Shown piece by piece: positions 27,438 through 36,289 of a DNA stretch of 64,000 bases. Each line of letters opens with the position of its first letter. The stretch's first letter is position 1. This stretch comes from Heyndrickxia acidicola (GTDB taxonomy: Bacteria; Bacillota; Bacilli; Bacillales; Bacillaceae_C). Both the position numbers and the translations under genes were made by a program. Under the pieces are notes generated by a model that had not been told where the DNA came from, ran no database searches, and worked only from the letters and a program-made list of their open reading frames with translations. The stretch is taken from positions 4,336,001 to 4,400,000 of the forward strand of contig NZ_KV440953.1 of NCBI RefSeq assembly GCF_001636425.1, written 5' to 3'.

Positions 27438-27740
27438 CGTATTCCTCTTTTCAATATTGTTTTTTTGATTGAAAAGAAGAGATGGAAGACCTCTTAGTTT
27501 TCAATCCTTCTATTTTTAAAGGTGATGTTTTTCATATTAATCATACCTTTCTGAAATCTACAAAAAGTGTACCACGATTTTGAAAAAATTTACATAACTT
27601 TGGCCATGCCCATTTTTAGGATTACCAGTTAGCGACTTAGGGAATAGGACCCATAAGGAAGCGCTGCTGCAAGGGCACGTTTTACAATCAGCGGCGCACA
27701 AATGCTTGAAAACAGGTACCTGAAAATAGGAGGAGCATTG
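27438..27740. other. Intergenic region between divergent acetyltransferase and arcA
   Basis: It holds two divergent promoters. A TTTTCAAT/ATTGAAAA inverted repeat surrounds a T run near 27447-27475. No gene or named operator was recognised. Confidence 0.4.
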
Positions 27741-28976
27741 ATGAAACATCCATTACATATAACATCTGAAATCGGTGAATTGAAGACCGTCCTTCTTCAC
27801 CGTCCAGGAAAGGAAGTGGAAAATTTAACGCCTGATTCATTAGAGAGGCTTTTATTTGATGATATTCCCTTTCTGCCTGCTATTCAAAAAGAGCATGATG
27901 AGTTTGCAGAAAAGCTTCGAAACCGGGATGTCGAGGTTCTTTATTTAGAAAAATTAGTATCAGAATCACTGTAGCAGGAGGAGATTCGGCACAAATTTAT
28001 TGAGCAGCTTCTTTCAGAAAGCAAAGAGCGTTTAAATAGATCCTTTGAGATGGTGAAGGAGTACCTTACTTCTTTTTCTAGTGAAGAGCTGGTGGAAAAA
28101 ACGATGGCCGGCGTGAGGAGAAGTGAGCTTGAAGAAGTGGAGGAGGTTCACTCCTATGAAAATATGGATTCAAAAAAGCTTTTCTTTCTCGATCCGATGC
28201 CCAATCTTTATTTTACAAGAGACCCTGCAGCGGTCATTGGCAATGGCATTACAATGAACCGCATGAACGAGGGGGCAAGGCGGCGTGAATCCATGTTTAT
28301 GGAGTACATTATGAATTATCACCCGCGCTTCAGCAAACACGAAATCCCCGTCTGGTTCAACCGTAATGAGGAGCATTCATTGGAAGGCGGCGACGAGCTT
28401 GTTCTGAGCAGGGAGGCCATAGCGATCGGCATTAGCGCAAGGACGTCAGAGGAAGCCATTAAGCGTCTCGCTGCTCAAATGTTCGAAAAACAATGCCATG
28501 TAGAAAAAGTAATAGCGGTGGAAATTCCGAAATGCCGTGCTTATATGCATCTGGACACCGTTTTTACAATGGTTCACCATGATCAGTTCACCATACATCC
28601 CGGTATCCTGGATCATGAAGGCAAGATGAATATTTATATTCTGGAACAAGGCAAGAAAGGGGAAGGCATCACGATTCAGAAGCGAAGCAATCTGGAGGAG
28701 ACGCTAAAAGAAGTGCTTCACTTATCGGAAATTGACCTGATTCCCTGCGGCGGCGGCGATCTGATTGCGGCTGCCAGGGAACAATGGAATGACGGCTCCA
28801 ACACCCTTGCCATTGCACCGGGAGTAGTGGTTACCTATAACCGCAATTATGTCTCAAATGAGGTGCTCAGGAACCATGGCATTGAGGTCATTGAGATTTC
28901 AAGCTCGGAGCTGTCTCGCGGCCGCGGCGGCCCGCGCTGCATGAGTATGCCGATTGTCAGGAAGGACCTCGCCTGA
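27741..28976 (+). pseudogene. arcA: Arginine deiminase gene interrupted by one amber codon
   Basis: From ATG 27741 (AGGAGG upstream) to 28976 the frame would encode 411 residues, the normal ArcA length, except for TAG at 27972-27974. The motifs of the guanidino-modifying family are all intact: [38 protein letters not shown] and [10 protein letters not shown] with the nucleophile Cys. ArcA turns arginine into citrulline and ammonia. The amber codon falls after residue 77, so no active enzyme would form without readthrough; TAG is one base from CAG, GAG or AAG. There is no arcB, arcC or arcD beside it. A recent mutation or a base-calling error are the options. Confidence 0.85.
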
Positions 28977-28992
28977 CTGGAGTATAAAAATT

Positions 28993-29025
28993 CCCCTGGA
29001 TTCTTTTGTGGACCAGGGGTTCTTT
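28993..29025 (+). terminator. Terminator after arcA
   Basis: CCCCTGG (28993-28999) pairs with CCAGGGG (29013-29019), followed by TTCTTTTT. Confidence 0.85.
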
Positions 29026-29158
29026 TTAATCGTGCCAGCGTCTATAATCTCTATATACCAGCCTTTCCCTAAATTACTAATTGAAATTGATGGATAAAAA
29101 GAAGAGTAATAGTAAAATAGAAAGGGAATAGTAGATTATAAGACGAGGAGGTGCTGAG

Positions 29159-30379
29159 TTGAAAAAGTTATCCCTTTTAATATGCGCAGGGATCTTTTTA
29201 TACTGCTTCATGCATCAGCCGAAAAGTATTAGTGATGCAGCTTCATCTATTTTTAAGGAGTCACCTGCAATATCGGCTGCAGTTTCTCATTTATCCCATT
29301 CTACATCGCCTGCACCTTCACCTGTGCTGACTGCTTCTGCAGCCTCTACAACAGTATCGAAGCATCCATCTTCTTTATATGAGGTCATGTACCAGGCGAT
29401 GAAAAATGTTCAGCCAGAAGTCACATTGCAGCAGCCGGCTTCAAGCAGCTCAGTCGTTTTTAACCAATACCGCAAAATTCTTGATAACCAGCCGGAAATT
29501 TTTTACGTAGATGCCGTCTATTATTATTCCAATGGTGTCATTAAATTTAAGTACAAATATTCAAGGGCTGCCATTCTGAAAATGAAAAAGCAGTTAAACC
29601 AGCAGGCAGATAAGATTGTACGTCAAGCGAACCAGAAGAAAACTCAGTTTGAAAAAGTACTGCTCATCCACGATGCGGTTGTCAATTCCGTACGATATGA
29701 TGAAGCAAATCTGGAGAAGGGGGCTTTGCCTGACCTGGATTATACAGCTTATGGTGCGCTGGTCAATAAATCAGCGGTCTGTGACGGGTATGCAAAGGCT
29801 ATGACTTTGCTTCTGAACAGAGCGGGTATCTGGTCTGAGAAAGTAACTGGTACGGCCAATGGGGAAGACCATGCCTGGAACCTCGTGAAGGTCAACGGAA
29901 AGTATTACTACTTAGATGCCACTTGGGATGATCCGGTCTCCTTTGATAACACGGATATTCTGCGCTATAAATATTTCCTTGTGACGGGAAGCCAGCTGGC
30001 AAAGGACCATAAATGGAATCAGGCCAGCTATCCAAAGGCGACTTCGACCCAATACAGCCGTTTACAGCGCTTAACGGATTTTGTTCGTTACAATAACAGC
30101 ATATATTATGTGAACAGCAGCAACAGTGAAATTTACAGAACTGATATCTGGGGTACAAAGCCTGTGAAGTTTTTGTCCACCCATGCTGCATCTTTAAAAA
30201 TAAGAAATAACACAATCTATTACATTAACCGTGACAACGACAACTATATTTATAAAATCAACACAAATGGAACAGGAAACATGCCGGTTGTAAAAAGCAC
30301 CGCTTTTACTCTTGGGATGCGCGGCGACATGCTAAAATATATGGATGCAGCCTCCAGCTTCCGAGAAGCCCGCATTTAA
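29159..30379 (+). CDS. Secreted transglutaminase-like protein
   Basis: A protein of 406 residues. A signal peptide (about 1-20) is followed by a Ser/Ala/Pro-rich linker to about residue 75. The transglutaminase-like core (about 160-265) has the triad Cys in SAVCDGYAKAM, His in EDHAWNLV and Asp in YYLDATWDDP. The last 100 residues repeat YY-V/I-N and IYR/IYK patterns like the DUF5050 or beta-propeller tails of such proteins. It may act as a protease, amidase or cross-linker in the wall zone. The start is TTG with GAGGAGG 7 bases before. A single gene with a strong terminator. Confidence 0.82.
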   Translation: MKKLSLLICAGIFLYCFMHQPKSISDAASSIFKESPAISAAVSHLSHSTSPAPSPVLTASAASTTVSKHPSSLYEVMYQAMKNVQPEVTLQQPASSSSVVFNQYRKILDNQPEIFYVDAVYYYSNGVIKFKYKYSRAAILKMKKQLNQQADKIVRQANQKKTQFEKVLLIHDAVVNSVRYDEANLEKGALPDLDYTAYGALVNKSAVCDGYAKAMTLLLNRAGIWSEKVTGTANGEDHAWNLVKVNGKYYYLDATWDDPVSFDNTDILRYKYFLVTGSQLAKDHKWNQASYPKATSTQYSRLQRLTDFVRYNNSIYYVNSSNSEIYRTDIWGTKPVKFLSTHAASLKIRNNTIYYINRDNDNYIYKINTNGTGNMPVVKSTAFTLGMRGDMLKYMDAASSFREARI

Positions 30380-30403
30380 TCGCTAACATGTGCTGATTGA
30401 TCA

Positions 30404-30452
30404 AGAGCCGCCTCCCAGGCGGGAACCACCGCCTGGGAAGCGGCTCTCTTTC
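30404..30452 (+). terminator. Strong terminator
   Basis: A stem of about 19 bp pairs AGAGCCGC-CCCAGGCGG with CCGCCTGGG-GCGGCTCT (right arm ends 30447), followed by CTTTC. Confidence 0.85.
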
Positions 30453-30466
30453 GTGCACTAACGTGT

Positions 30467-30491
30467 AAAAGGGGTCTGACCCCTTCTTTGC
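30467..30491 (-). repeat. 27-bp dispersed palindromic repeat, copy 3 (inverted)
   Basis: On the minus strand it reads GCAAAGAAGGGGTCAGACCC and onwards, like copies 1 and 2. It again lies right after a gene's terminator. Confidence 0.75.
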
Positions 30492-30822
30492 TTTAGAGCG
30501 ATAAAGCGATTCGCGTTTTTAGTTTTAGATATGAAAGATTTGGCTTTACATCCTTTTTAAATTGAGCGAATATAGGAGAGGACCGGAGTAAGGGGACTTC
30601 CTTCTATGGCCGGTATATTGCTTTGCAGTGGCAGGGAGGGAATAGAAAGAGATTGTATGGGTCTTTGTACCTGAATTGCCCGAAAATCTCAAAACATCGA
30701 CGATGGGGTGGATGGGCAAACGGTTTTTTCGGACTCCAAGCCCTTTTTTATCCCATAAATAGATGCCATCATTTTAGAACGAATTGTAAGAAAATCAGAA
30801 CGAGAGAGGGGCCTCGACAGAA
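30492..30822. other. Intergenic region, no gene seen
   Basis: About 330 bp with one TTGCCCGAAAA word (30676) like that in the 22094 array, but without 21-bp partners. It should contain the promoter for the gene at 30823. Confidence 0.4.
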
Positions 30823-31374
30823 TTGAAAAAACAAATGGCTGTCATAAAAATTTTATTGAGCGTCATGATTCTTCTTCTGTCGGTGGTCACCTACATCGGA
30901 TACCGCTATTATGTGTCCGCTCATCAAAAACCAGCATTTTTTAAACCTATTGTATCGACTGAAACGATTACCAGCGGCTCAAATCAGCCTGACTCAGTCC
31001 AGCATTCTAACAATACAAAGAGTACGTCTGCAGCACCGTCAAAAAAAGCGCTCAATACCAAGCCTGCGGAAGCTTCAAACAAAAAAGCTGCAAAATCCGA
31101 TACCAGCCACTCTAATCAAAATAAAAACAGCAACACGAAAACGAAGCCAAACCAGCCGACAGCCAACAAACAGCCATCCAAACCATTGACCGTCCAAGAA
31201 GCGCTGGAAAAAAATCAAAAGCAGTCTGGCAAACAGGCAGCCGGCACCAAACAAGAAAATTCAAACACAAACGTCGTGCAGCCCGCTGATCCAAAAGACG
31301 CGGTAGTACCGACAATTGGAATTACTGCGCCAACAGCACCGACATCACCAGTGATTCAGGCACCAAAACCATAA
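30823..31374 (+). CDS. Membrane-anchored low-complexity protein of unknown function
   Basis: A protein of 183 residues. One N-terminal membrane helix (about 8-27) is followed by YRYYVSAHQKP and then about 130 residues of low-complexity sequence rich in Lys, Ser, Asn, Thr and Pro (for example SNQNKNSNTKTKPNQ). It ends in Pro-rich TAPTAPTSPVIQAPKP. The tail is surely disordered and, by charge, may run through or along the wall. It starts at TTG with GAGGGG about 12 bases upstream. I recognise no family. It is convergent with the chemoreceptor gene. Confidence 0.65.
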   Translation: MKKQMAVIKILLSVMILLLSVVTYIGYRYYVSAHQKPAFFKPIVSTETITSGSNQPDSVQHSNNTKSTSAAPSKKALNTKPAEASNKKAAKSDTSHSNQNKNSNTKTKPNQPTANKQPSKPLTVQEALEKNQKQSGKQAAGTKQENSNTNVVQPADPKDAVVPTIGITAPTAPTSPVIQAPKP

Positions 31375-31395
31375 AAAGATTCTATTTCTTCACAA

Positions 31396-31432
31396 AAAAA
31401 CCAGCTGTTCACAATCAACACAGCTGGTTTTT
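31396..31432 (+). terminator. Symmetric terminator between convergent genes
   Basis: AAAAACCAGCTGT (31396-31408) pairs perfectly with ACAGCTGGTTTTT (31420-31432). It can end transcription from both sides. Confidence 0.9.
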
Positions 31433-31437
31433 GCATT

Positions 31438-32916
31438 TTATAAGAATTCTTTTCGAATTGTTTCCATCCTTTGCGATGATTCCAATAACTGTTCTGAAAT
31501 AGAGCGACTATCCTCCGTTAAGGATTCAACCGCTGCACTAATTTGTTCAAGGCTCGCGGAGGCCTCTTCAATAATGGCTGCAAGCTCTGTTGTGGAAACC
31601 TCCACCTCTGTGGAGTGTGCCGTTACTTCCTGGGAAAGGGCATCGAATTCTACGAACCGTCCCTCCATCTTGGTCAGTACTTTGGCTAATTTTCGGAAGT
31701 AATCAGCCACCTGAACACTGGATTCAACAGTCGAAAGAATTTTGCTGCTGCTGGCATCCATTTTATGATGAGCGGTTGAATTGCTTTCGTTCAATTCGCT
31801 CAGATTGCGGGTGATTTTTTCCGCGGTGCCGTTTGTCACCTCAGCCAGCTTGCGGATTTCATCGGCTACGACTGAAAATCCTCTGCCGGCTTCACCAGCT
31901 CTAGCAGCTTCGATGGATGCATTTAAAGCAAGCAGGTTGGTTTGTTCCGATATACTTTTTATACTATCGGCAAATGTATTTGTTTCCTCAATTTTCTTCG
32001 TCAGAATGGTAAAAGTTTTTTTCAATTCTCCTACAATATCAATTACGTCGCTCATTTCAAGGGAAAGCTGATTCACTGTTGTTTCGCCTTCCAAGGCAGT
32101 ACGGTTTGCTTCTTCCACTTCGCTGTTTAATTCTGAAGTTACTTTGTTCAGCACCCTCATGGACTCAAAGGTAACCTGGGAACGATGACTGATGTCGGAT
32201 ATTTGTTCGCTTTGATTTACACTACCGGCAGAAATTTCTCCAATTGCCAGCTTTACTTCTTCCTGTGAAATCATATTTGTTTGGAGCTTTTCAGTTATTC
32301 TTTCAACATTTTCAAGAACGTTTTTCACGGTTTGGCTCATGTGGTTTTTTTGCTTTTCTTTGTTTTCGGCATCCATATTGGCTGCAGCGAGTAAAGTCCG
32401 AAGCTTTTCGTCCTGCTTTTTATTTAAGTAAATAAGGACGGTTAAAATAATGCCTGCTAGAACATAGCTAAGAAGAATGGTCGGGGCATTATCTTTTAGA
32501 ACGCTTTCATTTAATGTCCCTTTGAAAAGAATATACACCATTTCGAGCAAACCTACTAAATAGCCGATTGAAAAAAGAACCAGATTAAACTGGACAGCAG
32601 AAAAAATGGCCAGGAAGAATACCATTATCATCAGGGTGATGCCGCCATGAAAAGTGATAATGGCGTAGCCTAAAAACAGATAGGCCAATATGACCGTTAT
32701 GTAGGGATAAATTTTATATTTTTTTAAAAAGACCTGGAAGAGTAAAAACACAATCAGCATGGCAGCCCATTGGATGCCGTAGTTTAGAGTGGCCCTTGAG
32801 TCCTTTAACACCAAGCTTTCCAGGACGCCCAGCGTCAACGCAATCATATACGTTGTAAACATAAGGATATTTTTATGCTTTATATTCTTAAGTTGAATGG
32901 TAGAGATGGTTTCCAA
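31438..32916 (-). CDS. Methyl-accepting chemotaxis protein with six-helix membrane input and no HAMP
   Basis: A protein of 492 residues. Residues 1-180 form about six membrane helices with very short loops, so there is no extracellular ligand domain; a coiled coil follows directly, with no HAMP domain. The signalling tip [33 protein letters not shown] is intact, so it should bind CheW and CheA. The input probably comes from within the membrane or from the cytoplasm. I choose TTG 32916, which lies 7 bases after AAAGGAGGG; the longer frame from 32958 would contain this ribosome site. No sigma-D promoter was evident upstream. Confidence 0.88.
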   Translation of the reverse strand: METISTIQLKNIKHKNILMFTTYMIALTLGVLESLVLKDSRATLNYGIQWAAMLIVFLLFQVFLKKYKIYPYITVILAYLFLGYAIITFHGGITLMIMVFFLAIFSAVQFNLVLFSIGYLVGLLEMVYILFKGTLNESVLKDNAPTILLSYVLAGIILTVLIYLNKKQDEKLRTLLAAANMDAENKEKQKNHMSQTVKNVLENVERITEKLQTNMISQEEVKLAIGEISAGSVNQSEQISDISHRSQVTFESMRVLNKVTSELNSEVEEANRTALEGETTVNQLSLEMSDVIDIVGELKKTFTILTKKIEETNTFADSIKSISEQTNLLALNASIEAARAGEAGRGFSVVADEIRKLAEVTNGTAEKITRNLSELNESNSTAHHKMDASSSKILSTVESSVQVADYFRKLAKVLTKMEGRFVEFDALSQEVTAHSTEVEVSTTELAAIIEEASASLEQISAAVESLTEDSRSISEQLLESSQRMETIRKEFL

Positions 32917-33338
32917 AAGTATTCCCTCCTTTTGTACTAAATGTACCACAAAATACAATAAATTTAGACAAAAATAGATAAATTTTCTTATATTTCCTTA
33001 AAAAAATACCTAATTGGTGAATGTGTTTCGTGAGGAGTATGGATTTTTGTGAAAAAAGTCCTTCATCGAGCTAATGAAGACCAAAACCAGGTCAAGAAGA
33101 ACGAGCAAAGTCCTTCATCAAGCAAATGAAGACCAAAACCCAGCCACGAAGAGCGAGCAAAGTCCTTCATCGAGCTAATGAAGACCAAAACCAGGTCAAG
33201 AAGAACGAGCAAAGTCCTTCATCAAGCTAATGAAGGCCAAAACTAGGCTAAGGAGAGAAAGAAAAGTCCTTCATCGAGCTAATGAAGGCCAAAACTAGGT
33301 TAAGGAGAGAAAGAAAAGTCCTTCATCGAGCTAATGAA

Positions 33339-34765
33339 GATTAAGTCTATATAATTGTGTAAAAAGAAAAGGGCCATATCAGCCCTCCATGTTACAATGT
33401 TTTTCTACCACGAAAAAACATAACAGGAGGACATGATAATGACCCAAATTAATTTTACACTAGACTTCGATAAACTTAAAGAGGAGATCGGAAAATCAGA
33501 TCTAAACGATATTGTGAAATCCTCTATTGTCCTTGTATTGAATCAATATATGGAAATGGAAAGAGATCGCTATATACAGGCAAATTCCCATGAGCGTTCA
33601 TCAGAACGGACCGATTATCGAAATGGATACTATGAGAGAGAAATGATTGTGAACGTTGGAAAAATCCGTCTTAAAGTGCCTCGGACAAGAAATGGCGAAT
33701 TCGCTACGGACGTCTTTGAGAAGTATGCAAGATGTGATAAGGCTTTGCTTTTGTCTATGCTGGAGATGGTCGTAAACGGGGTGTCCACTCGTAAAGTCAC
33801 GAAGATTATGGAAGAGCTTTGCGGAGAATCTATCTCAAAGTCCATGGTCTCTAATCTAACCAAAAAGCTGGATCCATTGGTGAATGACTGGGCAAACAGG
33901 CCTTTAAATGTCATGTACTTCCCCTATCTTTTCGTGGATGCCATGTATATTAAAGTTAGGGAGCACAATAAGGTTGTCTCTAAGGCGGTCTACATCGCGA
34001 TGGGTGTCAACGAACAAAACAAACGTGAAATCATTGGGTTAAAGGTGGATCATTCCGAAAGTGAAACAAACTGGAGAGAATTCTTTGAATCCCTTAAATC
34101 CAGAGGTCTTCAGTCACCAAAGTTAATTATTTCAGATGCTCATCAGGGGTTGAAAGCTGCCATTACCAAAGCCTTCATTGGCACCAGTTGGCAACGTTGT
34201 ACCGTACACATGTTGAGAAACATGATTCAAACCATGCCCCGTAAGGACTCGAAAGAGGCACGCTCTCAATTAAAGGCGATCTTTAAGTCCTCTAATTTGG
34301 AAGAGGCTAAAAAGCTTAAAGACGAATTTATGGCCACATATGAAGAACAAAAGGGATACCAAAAAGCCATTCTTATTTTAGACGAGGGCTTTGATGATGC
34401 CACACAATTTTATACAGAATCAGAGGACTTCCACATCCATCTCCGTACGACAAACGTGCTGGAGAGATTAAATTCAGAGATTCGACGGCGTGAACAAGTG
34501 ATTCGGGTTTTCCCCAATCACCAGTCTGCCTTCCGCTTAATTGGAGCTGTACTGATGGACTATGCCGATACTTTAGATCTAGGTAACCGAAAATTCCTGC
34601 ATCCTCAATAAGGACATTTTATTAAAAGCTTAACTAGGAAAGCTAGAGTAAGAAGATTTTGATTGAGGAGGGGGCTAGCCCCCTCCTCAACCAAAACCCC
34701 ATACTCAGACGTATATTCGTGGTATCCATTGAACATGCTTTTTACACATAATAGTGGACTTGACT
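33339..34765 (+). mobile_element. IS256-family insertion sequence, about 1.43 kb
   Basis: The element is flanked by the duplication CTAATGAA(G) at 33331-33339 and 34766-34774 (8 or 9 bp). Terminal inverted repeats of about 26 bp match in AAGTC and in TGTGTAAAAAG (left AAGTCTATATAATTGTG, right reversed AAGTCCACTATTATGTG). One transposase gene fills it. A perfect 28-bp palindrome at 34663-34690 lies after the transposase gene and could stop transcription. It inserted into a unit of the 52-bp array. Confidence 0.92.
33439..34611 (+). CDS. IS256-family (mutator-type) transposase
   Basis: A protein of 390 residues. The family pattern is clear: N-terminal RSSERTDYRNGYYEREMIVNVGKI RLKVPRTR-type region, first Asp in LFVDAMYIKVREH, second Asp in LIISDAHQGLKAAI, Cys/His in WQRCTVHMLRN, and the Glu in VLERLNSEIRRREQVIRVFPN. 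These form the DDE active site that cuts and joins the IS ends. The frame is intact, so the element may be active. I start at ATG 33439, 8 bases after AGGAGG; an ATG at 33433 is too close to it. Confidence 0.95.
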   Translation: MTQINFTLDFDKLKEEIGKSDLNDIVKSSIVLVLNQYMEMERDRYIQANSHERSSERTDYRNGYYEREMIVNVGKIRLKVPRTRNGEFATDVFEKYARCDKALLLSMLEMVVNGVSTRKVTKIMEELCGESISKSMVSNLTKKLDPLVNDWANRPLNVMYFPYLFVDAMYIKVREHNKVVSKAVYIAMGVNEQNKREIIGLKVDHSESETNWREFFESLKSRGLQSPKLIISDAHQGLKAAITKAFIGTSWQRCTVHMLRNMIQTMPRKDSKEARSQLKAIFKSSNLEEAKKLKDEFMATYEEQKGYQKAILILDEGFDDATQFYTESEDFHIHLRTTNVLERLNSEIRRREQVIRVFPNHQSAFRLIGAVLMDYADTLDLGNRKFLHPQ

Positions 34766-35388
34766 CTAATGAAGGCCAAAACTAGGTTAAGGAGAGAAAG
34801 AAAAGTCCTTCATCGAGCTAATGAAGACCAAAACCTGGTTAAGAAGAGCGAGCAAAGTCCTTCATCAAGCTAATGAAGACCAATACCCGGTCAAGAAGAG
34901 CGAGCAAAGTCCTTCATCAAGCTAATGAAGGCCAAAACCCAGCCACGAAGAGCGAGCAAAGTCCTTCATCAAGCAAATGAAGGCCAAAACCCAGCCATGA
35001 AAAGCGAGCAAAGTCCTTCATCGAGCAAATGAAGGCCAAAACTAGGTCAAGAAGAGCGAGCAAAGTCCTTCATCAAGGTAATGAAGGCCAAACCCCAGCC
35101 ATGAAGAGCGAGCAAAGTCCTTCATCAAGGTAATGAAGGCCAAACCCCGGTCAAGGAGAGAAAGAAAAGTCCTTCATCAAGCAAATGAAGGCCAAACCAC
35201 GATCAAGAAGAGCGAGCAAAGTCCTTCATCAAGCAAATGAAGGCCAAACCCCAATCAAGAAGAGCAAGAAAAGTCCTTCAGCACGTTCACATGAGACCCC
35301 AACTCAAAGGAAACAAAGTAAAAAATGCCACCCAACAAAAAAGGAACCAGCCCATGCGTACATGTCTGGTTCCTTATACCTTAAACTC

Positions 35389-36276
35389 TTATACTTGTGG
35401 CGGATATGCCTTCCAAGCTGAGAGATCCAGCTGCTCTTTCACGATCATAGAGGCTGGGAAAACAAACGTCCACGGCTTGCTTGTATGCGCTTTGACTTCG
35501 AAATCCTCGAGATTGAACCCTCCATGTGCCACCACTTCACCGGATGCATCCTCCACAATAAGGGGAAGGGATTCGATTTTAATGCCTTGATCGGATCCAT
35601 TGCGCACCAGGAGGGTGATGTGCAGGCTGCCTTCTTCCTTGATGGCTGCTTGGAGCCCCATAAAATTGACTTCACCCGGCTTTGGCGGCTGAACCCGTTT
35701 TAAAAACTCACGCAGTTTTTCTTTGTCCTCTTCCGCCATTGACTGCTCCCAGCTCTTGGCAAGGTCAAGGGAATGCTGCTGCTTCAGTTCGAATGCCAGC
35801 TTCCAGCCTTCTGATGGCTGTTTAGTCGACAAGCGTTCTTCGATAACAAACTCAAAATGCCATGGGCGGCTGCTTTTTGGAGGGAGCTCTCCAAGCAAAC
35901 TCAAATCAAACATACCTCTTGCCAGAAGCTCACCATCTGCATCAATCAGTAGAATGGGAACCTCATCAAAGGTGATGGCTTTTGAAAGGCTGCTCCTGAC
36001 AAAGGCAGTCGCAGTCAATCTTCCATCGGCATCCTCATTCCATTCAATCCCTGATAACGAAATTTGGTTTGGCTTTAATGGCTGGCATTGATTGTTTAAA
36101 AAGCGCAGCACATATTCTTTTTCAGGTGAATCCATCCATCCCGGCATAATGGATAGTGCTGTTTCAATTTCTTCTTCAGACGTTTGAACAGCTGCCGCTT
36201 CTTCTGTCTTCAGCAGCTTTTCAGACGAAATGGTGCTGTCTTTACCGGACTTCTTATTTCTGCCTAAAAATAACAC
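35389..36276 (-). CDS. slaP: Accessory Sec system S-layer assembly protein
   Basis: A protein of 295 residues, cytoplasmic by sequence, with two copies of an approximately 120-residue domain. Each copy has the pattern (I/V)SLSGIEW or VNFMGLQA, a LTATAFVRSS or HITLLVRNG strand, then D-A-x-G-E-(L/V)-(L/V)-A and SRPWHFEFV or SKPWTFVFP. This is the SLAP-type duplicated domain of the protein that works with SecA2 in Bacillus anthracis to secrete S-layer proteins. It starts at GTG, with AAGGGGG 8 bases upstream, 13 bp after secA2, so the two form an operon. No S-layer protein gene is in the window. Confidence 0.85.
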   Translation of the reverse strand: MLFLGRNKKSGKDSTISSEKLLKTEEAAAVQTSEEEIETALSIMPGWMDSPEKEYVLRFLNNQCQPLKPNQISLSGIEWNEDADGRLTATAFVRSSLSKAITFDEVPILLIDADGELLARGMFDLSLLGELPPKSSRPWHFEFVIEERLSTKQPSEGWKLAFELKQQHSLDLAKSWEQSMAEEDKEKLREFLKRVQPPKPGEVNFMGLQAAIKEEGSLHITLLVRNGSDQGIKIESLPLIVEDASGEVVAHGGFNLEDFEVKAHTSKPWTFVFPASMIVKEQLDLSAWKAYPPQV

Positions 36277-36289
36277 AAGAGATGCCCCC

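Larger units (their letters stand above)
33055..35290. repeat. 52-bp tandem hairpin array, about 16 units, split by an IS
   Basis: Units begin AAAGTCCTTCATC at 33055, 33107, 33159, 33211, 33263 and 33315, then, after the IS, at 34802 and every 52 bp to 35270. The sixth unit is cut by the IS; its two parts (16 and 36 bp) rebuild exactly 52 bp. In each unit CCTTCAT and ATGAAG(G/A) face each other across about 7 bases and can form a hairpin. Variation is concentrated in the 3' part (AGGTCAAGAAGAACGAGC versus CAGCCACGAAGAGCGAGC types). The last unit breaks off at about 35285. No gene is carried here besides the transposase. Confidence 0.9.

Noticed and set aside
27972-27974. Recoded amber codon (for example pyrrolysine) in arcA
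   Set aside because: The nearby SLT break uses TAA, there is no conserved context, and arcA has no known recoded residue at this place; mutation or base error is simpler.
33055-35290. CRISPR array
   Set aside because: The whole 52-bp unit is repeated; there are no unique spacers between constant repeats, and no cas genes are nearby.
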